A DNA stretch of 14,632 bases, taken from NCBI GenBank assembly GCA_021790625.1, contig JAJYGL010000147.1, positions 1 through 14,632 on the forward strand, read 5' to 3'. Shown here piece after piece: positions 6,893 through 14,010 of this stretch. This DNA is from Pseudomonadota bacterium. Lineage in GTDB: Bacteria; Pseudomonadota; Gammaproteobacteria; Burkholderiales; Sulfuriferulaceae. Made by a program: the position numbers and the translations under genes. Each line of letters opens with the position of its first letter. Position 1 is the first letter of the stretch. Under the pieces are notes generated by a model. The model saw nothing but the letters and a program-made list of their open reading frames with translations, was not told where the DNA came from and made no database searches.

Positions 6893-7582
6893 ATGCGGTA
6901 TTGGCTGGCACGGGGGCTATTGACGCTGCTGGTGGCATTGTTGTGCTATCAATTATGGTTGTTTGCCCATGTCTTGTGGTGGGTTGGCCACAATCCGGAT
7001 GTGACGGCGCTGATGCGGGAACGCTTGCAACAGATGCGTCAGACCAACCCCCACGCGCAGCTTGTGCATCAGTGGGTAGGGTATGACCACATTGCCGGTT
7101 CGGTCAAACGGGCAGTCATCGCCGGTGAGGACAGCAATTTCCTGCATCATCATGGGTTTGACTGGGGCGGCATTCAGCTTGCTGCCCGCAAGGATTGGCA
7201 ACGGGGCAGGATCGTTGCAGGGGGGTCCACCATCAGCCAGCAGCTCGCCAAAAATCTCCTGCTCTCCGATCACCGCACGCCGGGGCGTAAGCTGGAAGAA
7301 GCGTTGGTGACGCTCATGCTGGAGAAAACGATGAGTAAACGCCGCATTCTGGAAATTTATCTTAATGTTATTGAATGGGGAAATGGGGTGTTTGGTGTGG
7401 CAGCGGCATCCCATCATTATTTTCATCTTGCCCCGGCATTGCTAAGTAATAATGACAGCGCGCGGCTTGCCGCCATGATACCTGACCCACGTTATTTTGA
7501 TGCCCATCGCAATAGTCGCTGGTTGCGTCACCATGCTGCGACCATTGCCGCCCGCATGGCGCTGGTGAGCGTTCCGCGTTGA
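6893..7582 (+). CDS. mtgA: Monofunctional biosynthetic peptidoglycan transglycosylase
   Basis: MtgA polymerises lipid II into glycan strands (GT51 family) on the periplasmic face, without the transpeptidase domain of class A PBPs. The 229-residue protein has one N-terminal membrane helix (about 8-31). The GT51 motifs follow in order: GEDSNFLHHHGFDW with catalytic Glu79, GGSTISQQLAKNLLL (111-125), RKLEEA, and EKTMSKRRILEIYLNVIEWGNGVFG. Length and motif set match MtgA rather than a truncated PBP1. The frame is open upstream into aroE, but the ATG at 6893 gives the normal MtgA N terminus. aroE-mtgA is a recurring pair in Betaproteobacteria. The gene appears intact. Confidence 0.96.
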   Translation: MRYWLARGLLTLLVALLCYQLWLFAHVLWWVGHNPDVTALMRERLQQMRQTNPHAQLVHQWVGYDHIAGSVKRAVIAGEDSNFLHHHGFDWGGIQLAARKDWQRGRIVAGGSTISQQLAKNLLLSDHRTPGRKLEEALVTLMLEKTMSKRRILEIYLNVIEWGNGVFGVAAASHHYFHLAPALLSNNDSARLAAMIPDPRYFDAHRNSRWLRHHAATIAARMALVSVPR

Positions 7583-7620
7583 ACGTATTGAAAAAGATAA
7601 AAAAGATGTATTGAACCGTC

Positions 7621-7649
7621 TTGCTCAAACAGCCGCTTCGGCGCAAAAT
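7621..7649 (+). promoter_or_regulatory. Possible promoter of the GspC-like gene
   Basis: TTGCTC (7621-7626) and CAAAAT (7644-7649) are 17 bases apart, 3/6 and 4/6 to consensus. A perfect 7-bp inverted repeat AAATTCA-GGCT-TGAATTT (7646-7663) overlaps the -10, a placement that an operator would have. Weak evidence. Confidence 0.22.
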
Positions 7650-7682
7650 TCAGGCTTGAATTTCAGGAATGAAAGTTGACAT

Positions 7683-8126
7683 ATGTTCTATCTGCCTGTT
7701 GTTCGTCCGCTGTTGCTGTTGCTGAATTTGGGGTTGTTGGCGGCACTTGCCGTCAGTGCGGCGCACTGGACATGGGTGTTCTTGGCCCCAGCAACGACCG
7801 GCGCGCTATCGGTTGGCAACGGAGTGCCTGCCGCGCAATCCATTCTGGACGCGCACCTGTTTCAGTTGACCACGGCACCGACAGTCGCTGACAATATCGT
7901 GCTGGATGGCGTGTTTTCCCATGCGCCATCGCATGGCGGCTATGCTATTCTGACCGTTGACGGTAAAACACAAACTGTCGCTGCGGGCGCACAATTGACT
8001 CCAGAACTGGTGCTGAAAGCGGTGTATCCGCACCACGTTGTGTTGACCAGACGTGGAGTGGACATGATCGTCCCGCTGCATCATGCCGTCGCCGATGCCA
8101 CAATTCCTGTCGTTTCCCGTTTATGA
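7683..8126 (+). CDS. Orphan GspC-like (type II secretion C homology region) membrane protein
   Basis: A 147-residue protein with one N-terminal membrane helix (about 7-32), a short linker, then a small strand-rich domain at about 58-133. This domain resembles the homology region of GspC/PulC: DAHLFQL, NIVLDGVFSHAPSHGGYAIL, the VAAGAQLTPELVLKAVYPHHVVLTRRG stretch and the closing IVPL. In type II secretion GspC links the inner-membrane platform to the GspD secretin. Unlike GspC, this protein ends after the homology region with no PDZ or coiled-coil domain, at about half the usual length. No gsp genes are in the window. AGGAA lies upstream of the ATG. The role is inferred by resemblance only. 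It may serve a T2SS or pilus secretin elsewhere in the genome, or be a repurposed single domain. Confidence 0.72.
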   Translation: MFYLPVVRPLLLLLNLGLLAALAVSAAHWTWVFLAPATTGALSVGNGVPAAQSILDAHLFQLTTAPTVADNIVLDGVFSHAPSHGGYAILTVDGKTQTVAAGAQLTPELVLKAVYPHHVVLTRRGVDMIVPLHHAVADATIPVVSRL

Positions 8127-8165
8127 TGGTTGACGTGATGCCGAATTGACGCCATAACCTTGCAC

Positions 8166-8170
8166 AGGAG
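8166..8170 (+). promoter_or_regulatory. Ribosome binding site of the UPF0145 gene
   Basis: AGGAG, 8 bases before the ATG at 8179. It is one of the strongest Shine-Dalgarno sequences in the window and fixes that start. Confidence 0.7.
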
Positions 8171-8178
8171 AGCGCCCT

Positions 8179-8529
8179 ATGTTGATCGTGACGACGGAAA
8201 ATGTTGCTGGCCGCCAGGTAAAGAAGGTGTTGGGACAGGTTTTTGGTGTGACGGTGCGTTCACGCGGGATAGGTGGCAATTTTCTGGCGTCTTTGCGCAC
8301 CATACTGGGCGGCGAGATTGTCGAGTATACGGGCATGCTGGAAGAAGCCCGGCGCCATGCACTTGATCGTATGGCGCGTAATGCTTCGCTGATGGGCGCC
8401 AATGCGGTCATCATGATGCGTTTTGATTCCAGCGAAATAGGTCAGATGATGAGTGAAATTGTCGCTTATGGAACTGCGGTCGTGCTGGACGAAGCATCGC
8501 CGTCTGGCGACCCGGGGTTTTTCAAATGA
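8179..8529 (+). CDS. UPF0145 / YbjQ-family protein
   Basis: A 116-residue cytoplasmic protein of the UPF0145 (YbjQ, 'heavy-metal-binding domain') family, whose biochemical role is not established. The family pattern is clear. It starts with a strand (LIVTTENVAG), followed by VFGVTVRSRGIGGNF and LRTILGGEIVEYTGMLEEARRHALDRM. GANAVIMMRFDSSEI comes next and the closing strand EIVAYGTAVVLD ends the domain. Length is slightly above the common 100-108 because of a short C-terminal tail. No cysteines or histidine clusters are seen that would bind metal. The stop codon overlaps the next start (ATGA), so the small membrane protein that follows is probably translated with it. Confidence 0.88.
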   Translation: MLIVTTENVAGRQVKKVLGQVFGVTVRSRGIGGNFLASLRTILGGEIVEYTGMLEEARRHALDRMARNASLMGANAVIMMRFDSSEIGQMMSEIVAYGTAVVLDEASPSGDPGFFK

Positions 8530-8798
8530 AAAAATGGGTTGTCGTGGCGCTGGCGGGTTTGATGTCGATTGGGGTGGCACTGGCTTTGCTCGGTCACTTG
8601 TCAGCGGTGCATTTGTTGTTGATTCCCGGTTTATTGTTGTTGGCGATTGTGTGGGAGCGCTCGACATATTGGCGGTCTTTGCGTGGTGACGGATTGGTGA
8701 AGACAGACGAGGTTTTCGAAGACCCGGAAACCGGGCGGCGGATGCGAGTGATGGAAAACCCGTTGACGGGTGATCGGTATTATGAAGAAGAGAAGTGA
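8526..8798 (+). CDS. Small two-helix membrane protein, unknown function
   Basis: A 90-residue protein with two hydrophobic segments (about 5-22 and 25-43) and a soluble acidic C-terminal tail. The tail contains a DPETGRRMRVMENPLTGDRYYEE stretch with two similar 'P-x-TG' turns. I do not recognise the family. The ATG overlaps the UPF0145 stop as ATGA, so the two are likely made as a pair. Both ends of the tail being charged suggests a cytoplasmic tail next to the UPF0145 partner, but this is inference. Codon use is like the neighbours. Confidence 0.7.
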   Translation: MKKWVVVALAGLMSIGVALALLGHLSAVHLLLIPGLLLLAIVWERSTYWRSLRGDGLVKTDEVFEDPETGRRMRVMENPLTGDRYYEEEK

Positions 8799-8888
8799 CG
8801 CTTTGGTGCGACTCCCCCATTGTTTATGCCGTGTAAGCGAGTGACGCCATACCGTGATATCGTCAACACCAGGCTGGTGCGAGAGAAC

Positions 8889-10541
8889 ATGATGGCACAG
8901 GCAGCGGGTCACGCGTGGCGTTATCGTCTGCCTTCCGTTCGCAGAAGGCTCGTGCGCGGCGGGTTGGGTGACAGGCTGTGGGGATGGCTGTCGGCGGTGG
9001 TGCTGGCAGCGGCGAAGATGGTTTTGGTGTGGCAGAGCGGGCGCGAACGACGCTTTCAAGCGGAGATTCGTTGGCGCAATCGCTTATTGTTGCGAGAAAT
9101 TGGTCGACGGCGTCATTTGGAGATGGCGCTGCGGCGTGCAGGCGAACAAGAAAAATATATTGGCGAAGCCAAAACCCGTTATTTGCGCACCATGAGTCAC
9201 GAGTTGCGCACACCGCTGAACAGCATCATGGGATACGCAGAACTGCTATGGCATGATGCCCGCATACCCCCACACCGCAAACAGGCCATCAAAACCATTC
9301 AGCAAAGCAGCGAGCACCTGTTGGCGCTGGTAGAAAACTCGCTCGATATCGCCAGTATTGAAAGTGGGCACCTGAAGTTGCTTAACCATCCGTTTGGTTT
9401 CCATGCGTTGCTGGAGCAATTGGTGCACATGTTTGCCTTGCAGGCACGAGGAAAAGCGTTGCATTTTCAGTTCGAAGCCGTTCACGCATTGCCATTGCAG
9501 GTGAAAGGCGATGAACAGCGGGTAAGGCAGATATTGATTAATCTGCTTGGTAACGCCATCAAGTTTACCGAACAGGGTGAAGTCAGGTTTTTGGTGCGTT
9601 ATCAAAACGGGTTGGCTACGTTTCAGATACAGGATTCGGGAATTGGTATTGCGGCAGAGCAGTTGCCGCGTTTGTTCGACCCGTTTGTGGCGCGGGGCGA
9701 TGGGCAGTTTTCCGGGACGGGGTTAGGGCTTGGTATCAGTAAAATGCTTGTCGAGTGTATGGGCGGGAAGCTCGAATTATCCAGCGTCGTCGGTCAAGGA
9801 ACCTGTGTTGATGTGAGTTTGCCGTTGCCGCAATGGTCGGTGCAGCAGGAGACATTGCTGCTGCCGCAATTCAGGCACCGTCTGGCTTATGTGGGTGGAC
9901 GCAGGTCGGTCTTGCTGCTCGATGACGCAAGGCTCGGTTATGCCTGGGTTGCAGACAGATTGTCCAGCATGGGATTTGCGTTGGCGATGGAACAGGCAGA
10001 AGCCTTTGTGGGTGGCGTGGGTGTCGTACCGGATGCGGTGCTGTTAAATGGTGATTTGCCGGATCGGGTGGCATGGCATGTGTTGCAGCATGTCCGGCAA
10101 TGGGCCCCTGAGGTTCCGGTGGCGGTGGTGTCGATATATGTGGGTGAAAACGATCGGCGACAAACGGAAATACATTGGCCGGGCGTCCGGTTTTTTCAGA
10201 CACCGCTTCGTTTTGAGGTGTTGTTGGATTGGCTGGGCGAAAACTTGCACTTGATTTGGGTGGCTGAAGCAGAATTGATGGAGGAATATACTGAGACACC
10301 AGTATTGTTGTGCCCATCAGAAAAGCTGTGCCGGGAATTGCAGGAACTACTGGAGTTGGGGCATACTCGCGGTATTGCTGAGAAACTCGATGAAATCGAG
10401 GCATCAGGGGTGGATTATGCCGGTTTTGTGCACACTATGCGCGGATTTTTGCGAAATTTTGCTTTTGATGCCATGAAGCGGTTGTTGGCAGAAAACATGA
10501 CAGGAACCGTATCTGGGGAGAAAATGGGTGGTTGTCAGTAA
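8889..10541 (+). CDS. Histidine kinase with degenerate receiver domain
   Basis: A 550-residue sensor-type kinase. Numbered from ATG 8889, a single weak hydrophobic segment (31-48) is followed by a helical linker and a dimerisation domain with phospho-accepting H104 in MSHELRTPLN. The ATPase domain has the N box NLLGNAIKF (218-226), DSGIGI (249-254), LFDPF and GTGLGLG (276-282). A receiver-like domain follows (about 340-450), but the phospho-accepting position in VLLNGDLP is Asn387, and the conserved lysine is replaced (FFQTPLR). It is therefore probably a pseudo-receiver. A helical tail (LCRELQELLELGHTRGIAEKLDEIE) of the kind found behind receivers in hybrid kinases ends the protein. No extracellular or PAS sensor is seen. 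ATG 8889 (GAGAG just before) is chosen; ATG 8826 and TTG 8820 are in frame upstream. It overlaps the regulator gene by 14 bp, so the two form a pair. Confidence 0.9.
   Translation: MMAQAAGHAWRYRLPSVRRRLVRGGLGDRLWGWLSAVVLAAAKMVLVWQSGRERRFQAEIRWRNRLLLREIGRRRHLEMALRRAGEQEKYIGEAKTRYLRTMSHELRTPLNSIMGYAELLWHDARIPPHRKQAIKTIQQSSEHLLALVENSLDIASIESGHLKLLNHPFGFHALLEQLVHMFALQARGKALHFQFEAVHALPLQVKGDEQRVRQILINLLGNAIKFTEQGEVRFLVRYQNGLATFQIQDSGIGIAAEQLPRLFDPFVARGDGQFSGTGLGLGISKMLVECMGGKLELSSVVGQGTCVDVSLPLPQWSVQQETLLLPQFRHRLAYVGGRRSVLLLDDARLGYAWVADRLSSMGFALAMEQAEAFVGGVGVVPDAVLLNGDLPDRVAWHVLQHVRQWAPEVPVAVVSIYVGENDRRQTEIHWPGVRFFQTPLRFEVLLDWLGENLHLIWVAEAELMEEYTETPVLLCPSEKLCRELQELLELGHTRGIAEKLDEIEASGVDYAGFVHTMRGFLRNFAFDAMKRLLAENMTGTVSGEKMGGCQ
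10515..10520 (+). promoter_or_regulatory. Ribosome binding site deciding the GTG start of the LuxR-type regulator
   Basis: GGGGAG, 7 bases before GTG 10528 and inside the 3' end of the kinase gene. The alternative ATG at 10561 has no comparable site. Confidence 0.6.
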
Positions 10542-11466
10542 TACGCAGGCATTGCAGCCCATGATAAAAATCCTGATTGTGGATGACGTGCCGGAAAATC
10601 TGGCCTTGTTGCATGAAATGCTCGATGCTTCCGGTTGCGAGGTGTATGTGGCAACCAATGGTGAATCAGCGCTGCATGTGGTGGAGAAAATCTTGCCTGA
10701 CGCGATACTGTTGGATGTGGTCATGCCGGGCATGGATGGCTTTGAGGTGTGTCGCCGGTTACGGGAAAATGCGCTGACCCGCGACTTGCCGATCATTTTC
10801 ATGACAGGTTTGGCCGAAACGGATGACGTAGTGGCAGGATTTGCCGCCGGTGGGACGGATTATGTGACCAAACCGGTGCGTGTGGGTGAGGTCATGGCGC
10901 GTATCAATGCCCATGTCCGGCGTGCACGCCAGTTTTGCGAATCGTGCTCTGTGCTGGATGCGATGGGACAGGCTGTGTTCGTCATGAATGGGTTGACCGG
11001 GCAGATTCATTGGCAGACACCGATGACACGCCGTTTTTGGCGTGCCGAGGAAGAGGATATCTGGCGTCAACAGTTGCTCGATTGGCTGACCGATAACCTG
11101 ACCGATAATGAAGATGGCGGTAATGGGGCAGTTGCGCTCAAACTGAATTGGCAGAATGGTTATTTGGTGTTCAATGTGATTGAACGCACCAGCAGCGGTG
11201 ATTGGATGATTGGCATCCGCGAAGACAATCCGCAGCAAATGATTGACGCGTTGCTGCGTACACTCAGGTTGACGCCGCGTGAGGCAGAAGTTCTGTATTG
11301 GGTGATGTGTGGCAAAACCAATCGTGATATCAGCGAGGTGCTGGGCAGCAGTCCGCGAACGGTGGATAAGCATCTGGAGCACATTTTCGTCAAGCTGGAT
11401 GTGGAGACACGCACGGCCGCTGTTTCGTTGGCGTTGAACCGTTTGGGATTGATGGGAACGTCATGA
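10528..11466 (+). CDS. LuxR/NarL-type two-component response regulator
   Basis: A DNA-binding response regulator of 312 residues. The receiver domain (about 13-130) is complete: acidic pair D19-D20, phospho-acceptor D63 in LLDVVMPGMDG, T93 and K115 in YVTKPV. The C-terminal helix-turn-helix (about 247-304) is of the LuxR type, with LTPREAEVLYWVMCGKTNRDI and SSPRTVDKHLEHIFVKL. Between them sits a roughly 110-residue segment (about 138-232) with a Trp-rich, PAS-like look (VLDAMGQAVFVMNGLTGQIHW) that is longer than the usual linker. The cognate kinase is surely the overlapping upstream gene. Its stop overlaps the start of the 5'-nucleotidase gene (ATGA). GTG 10528 is preferred because of GGGGAG upstream; ATG 10561 would still leave an intact receiver. 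Targets are unknown. Confidence 0.93.
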   Translation: MVVSNTQALQPMIKILIVDDVPENLALLHEMLDASGCEVYVATNGESALHVVEKILPDAILLDVVMPGMDGFEVCRRLRENALTRDLPIIFMTGLAETDDVVAGFAAGGTDYVTKPVRVGEVMARINAHVRRARQFCESCSVLDAMGQAVFVMNGLTGQIHWQTPMTRRFWRAEEEDIWRQQLLDWLTDNLTDNEDGGNGAVALKLNWQNGYLVFNVIERTSSGDWMIGIREDNPQQMIDALLRTLRLTPREAEVLYWVMCGKTNRDISEVLGSSPRTVDKHLEHIFVKLDVETRTAAVSLALNRLGLMGTS

Positions 11467-12407
11467 TAACCGATAAGGTAAATCTGCATACGGCAGCAGC
11501 GCATCCTTTCCATGGTCAACTGGTGGTGGCGATTTCGTCGCGGGCCTTGTTTGATCTGGACGCCAGCCATCAGATTTTCGAACAGCAGGGGGTCGAGGCA
11601 TACCATCATTATCAGGTGGCACACGAAGAGGAAGTGTTGTCGCCCGGTATTGCGTTTCCGTTGGTGACAAAACTGTTGGCGCTCAACAAGCCGGGCAGTG
11701 AACCTGTCGTCGAGGTCATTCTGTTGTCGCGTAATAGTGCGGATACGGGCCTGCGTATCTTTAACGCCATTCAGCATTATCACCTGGATATTCGCCGCGC
11801 GGCGTTCACGCGCGGCGAAAGTACACATCGTTATGTGGCAGCGTTCGGCGCACACTTGTTCCTGTCGGCAAATCCGGAGGACGTGCGAAGTGCGTTGGCA
11901 GCCGGGTATGCTGCGGCCACTATTTTGCCCTCTGCGGTGGGTAGTAATGCGGCTTCGCCGCAGTTGCGCATTGCCTTTGACGGTGACGCGGTCTTGTTTG
12001 CCGACGATTCGGAGCGAGTTTATCGCACGGAAGGTCTGGATGCGTTTGAGCGCAGCGAGTTTCTGTCTGCCCGGCAACCGATGAGTGGCGGGCCGTTCAA
12101 GGAGTTCTTGTCCATGCTGCATCGTATCCAGTCCAGCTATCCGGAAGGTGAGTCGCCGTTGCGTACTGCGCTGGTCACGGCGCGTTCGGCGCCCGCGCAT
12201 GAACGGGTTATTCGTACTTTGCGGGCGTGGAAAATCCGTATTGACGAGGCGTTGTTTCTGGGCGGCTTGCCCAAGGGCGAATTTTTGCGCGCGTTTGGCG
12301 CAGACATCTTTTTTGACGATCAGAAGGGGCATTGCGAAAGCGCGAGCCAGCATGTCGCGACCGGCCATGTGCCGCACGGGGTGGCGAATGCGGAGCTGCC
12401 GCCGTAA
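11463..12407 (+). CDS. Cytosolic 5'-nucleotidase (PF06189 type)
   Basis: A 314-residue protein of the 5'-nucleotidase family related to animal cytosolic nucleotidase I, which dephosphorylates nucleoside 5'-monophosphates. Family blocks are seen in order: LVVAISSRALFDLDASHQIFE (about 20-40), GVEAYHHYQ, SRNSADTGLRIFNAI (89-103), TRGES, FGAHLFLSANPEDV (128-141), and the acidic LRIAFDGDAVLFADDSE (168-184) that carries catalytic-type aspartates. SGGPFKEFL and FLGGLPKGEFL...DIFFDDQ complete the fold. No signal peptide is present, so it acts in the cytoplasm. The ATG overlaps the response regulator stop, implying co-translation with the two-component pair. This placement suggests a role in nucleotide signalling or salvage under that regulator's control, which is inference. 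A second nucleotidase, SurE, follows after 200 bp. Confidence 0.9.
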   Translation: MITDKVNLHTAAAHPFHGQLVVAISSRALFDLDASHQIFEQQGVEAYHHYQVAHEEEVLSPGIAFPLVTKLLALNKPGSEPVVEVILLSRNSADTGLRIFNAIQHYHLDIRRAAFTRGESTHRYVAAFGAHLFLSANPEDVRSALAAGYAAATILPSAVGSNAASPQLRIAFDGDAVLFADDSERVYRTEGLDAFERSEFLSARQPMSGGPFKEFLSMLHRIQSSYPEGESPLRTALVTARSAPAHERVIRTLRAWKIRIDEALFLGGLPKGEFLRAFGADIFFDDQKGHCESASQHVATGHVPHGVANAELPP

Positions 12408-12463
12408 TGATGATTGTCTGGATAATTCATGATGATGCACATCACAGCGTGGTCGTATCAGGG

Positions 12464-12469
12464 TAGAAT
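12464..12469 (+). promoter_or_regulatory. Likely -10 element of the surE operon promoter
   Basis: TAGAAT within GGGTAGAATGCCC, 138 bases before the surE ATG, in a 200-bp gap (12408-12607). It matches the -10 proposed for aroE. The -35 hexamer is not clear. The rest of the gap is AT-rich with no gene and no stem-plus-T-run terminator. Confidence 0.38.
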
Positions 12470-12607
12470 GCCCGCTTCGAATAGCAGGTCTAAAGAAATC
12501 GTTAATTTATTTTGTCAGATCGCTGTTGCGATTGTTTGGAAATAAATCCGGGTTAAATACTTGTCTGAATCATTGTGTCTGGATAAATCTGTTTTGGTTA
12601 CCGTGTC

Positions 12608-13351
12608 ATGCGAATTTTGTTGAGTAACGATGATGGCTATTTTGCACCCGGATTGGCGGCGCTGGCGCAGGTTTTGTCTGCCGTGGCCGAAATTACGGTG
12701 GTGGCTCCCGAACGGGATCGTAGCGGAGCCAGCAATTCGCTGACGCTTGATCGTCCGCTGACGATGCGACAGGCGCACAATGGGTTCCATTATGTCAATG
12801 GAACGCCAACGGACTGCGTGCATCTGGCAGTAACCGGAATACTGGAGGTGTTGCCGGACATGGTAATTTCTGGCGTCAATCATGGTGCCAATATGGGGGA
12901 TGATACGGTGTATTCCGGTACTGTGGCGGCAGCCACGGAAGGGTTTTTGTTGGGGATTCCTTCGTTGGCCGTGTCGTTGGTATCAGATGGCGGTAATCAT
13001 TTCGATACCGCCGCGCGGGTGACGCTTGATTTGGTGCAGCGCTTGCAGCGTCAACCTTTTCCACAAGCGGCGCTGTGGAATGTGAATGTGCCCGATGTTC
13101 CGTATGATGATTTGTGCGGCATCCGCCATACACGCCTGGGACGACGCCATAAGGCGGAACCGGTGATTCCGGGCAAGAATCCGCGGGGACAGACTGTGTA
13201 TTGGGTTGGCGCTGCAGGTGCTGCGCAAGACGCAGGTGAAGGGACGGATTTTCATGCGGTGGCGGAGGGTTGCGTTTCGCTTACCCCACTGCAGATCGAT
13301 TTGACGCATTATGCGCAATTGATAGCAGTACAGAAATGGCTCAACCCATGA
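12608..13351 (+). CDS. surE: 5'/3'-nucleotidase SurE
   Basis: SurE is a metal-dependent survival-protein phosphatase that removes phosphate from nucleoside 5'- and 3'-monophosphates and short polyphosphate. The 247-residue sequence is full length. It opens with MRILLSNDDGYFAPG (metal ligands D8, D9). It continues with RSGASNS including S39, and ISGVNHGANMGDDTVYSGTVAAATEG including N91; these four are the known metal-site positions of the E. coli enzyme. The C-terminal half has the family WNVNVP and VSLTPLQIDLTHY motifs. The ATG is the first in frame with the family N terminus; the ribosome site is weak. It heads the surE-pcm-nlpD block typical of stationary-phase maintenance loci that end with rpoS. 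Confidence 0.97.
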   Translation: MRILLSNDDGYFAPGLAALAQVLSAVAEITVVAPERDRSGASNSLTLDRPLTMRQAHNGFHYVNGTPTDCVHLAVTGILEVLPDMVISGVNHGANMGDDTVYSGTVAAATEGFLLGIPSLAVSLVSDGGNHFDTAARVTLDLVQRLQRQPFPQAALWNVNVPDVPYDDLCGIRHTRLGRRHKAEPVIPGKNPRGQTVYWVGAAGAAQDAGEGTDFHAVAEGCVSLTPLQIDLTHYAQLIAVQKWLNP

Positions 13352-14010
13352 ATATGGCGCGTTTTGCCGGAATCGGTATGACTTCCGAGCGCACCCGTGC
13401 GCGCATGGTGGAACGCCTGCGTGAACAAGGTATTCGGGATATGATGGTGCTGGCGGCGATGGCACAGGTGCCAAGGCATGCCTTTGTCAGCGAAGCGTTG
13501 GCGATTCGTGCTTATGAAGACACGGCGTTACCGATCGGTTTTGGGCAAACCATTTCGCAACCCTATAGCGTGGCGCGTATGATTGAAGTCGTGCGTAATG
13601 GGCGTGAATTGCATCGGGTATTGGAAGTGGGTGGCGGTTGTGGTTATCAGGCGGCGGTTCTGTCCAGGCTGGTGCGGGAGGTGTATTCCATCGAACGCAT
13701 TGCCAGCCTGCTTGGACAGGCGCGGCGCACAGTGCGTGAGCTCAGGCTGAGTAACGTCAAACTGAAGCACGGGGACGGGCAGTTGGGTTTGCCGGAGATG
13801 GCGCCATTCGATGGTATTGTTCTGGCAGCAGCGGCATCTGATGTCCCGCAGGCGTTGCTGGCGCAACTGGCCGATGGTGGTCGGATGGTGTTGCCAAAAG
13901 GGATGGGTGAGCAGCAAATGTTGGTGATGATTGAGCGTCAGGGCGATGTGTTCAGTGAACAAGTGCTGGAAATGGTGCATTTTGTGCCATTGTTGACAGG
14001 AGTGGCTTGA
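13348..14010 (+). CDS. pcm: Protein-L-isoaspartate O-methyltransferase
   Basis: Pcm methylates L-isoaspartyl residues with S-adenosylmethionine so that damaged proteins can return to aspartate. From ATG 13348 the protein is 220 residues. Diagnostic motifs are VPRHAFV, the substrate loop YEDTALPIGFGQTISQPYSVARM, the SAM-binding VLEVGGGCGYQAAVLSRLV, the acidic VYSIER, and VKLKHGDGQLG with FDGIVLAAA. The GGGCG at the SAM loop is usually GTGSG or GTGCG, a mild change. ATG 13348 overlaps the surE stop as ATGA; ATG 13336 is an equally in-frame alternative giving four more residues. The stop shares one base with the nlpD start. Cytoplasmic. Confidence 0.95.
   Translation: MNMARFAGIGMTSERTRARMVERLREQGIRDMMVLAAMAQVPRHAFVSEALAIRAYEDTALPIGFGQTISQPYSVARMIEVVRNGRELHRVLEVGGGCGYQAAVLSRLVREVYSIERIASLLGQARRTVRELRLSNVKLKHGDGQLGLPEMAPFDGIVLAAAASDVPQALLAQLADGGRMVLPKGMGEQQMLVMIERQGDVFSEQVLEMVHFVPLLTGVA

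Noticed and set aside
11160..12440. 426-codon minus-strand frame opposite the regulator and nucleotidase genes
   Set aside because: Longer than the real gene but antisense to clear nucleotidase and LuxR motifs; Arg/His/Gln-rich composition typical of a shadow frame.
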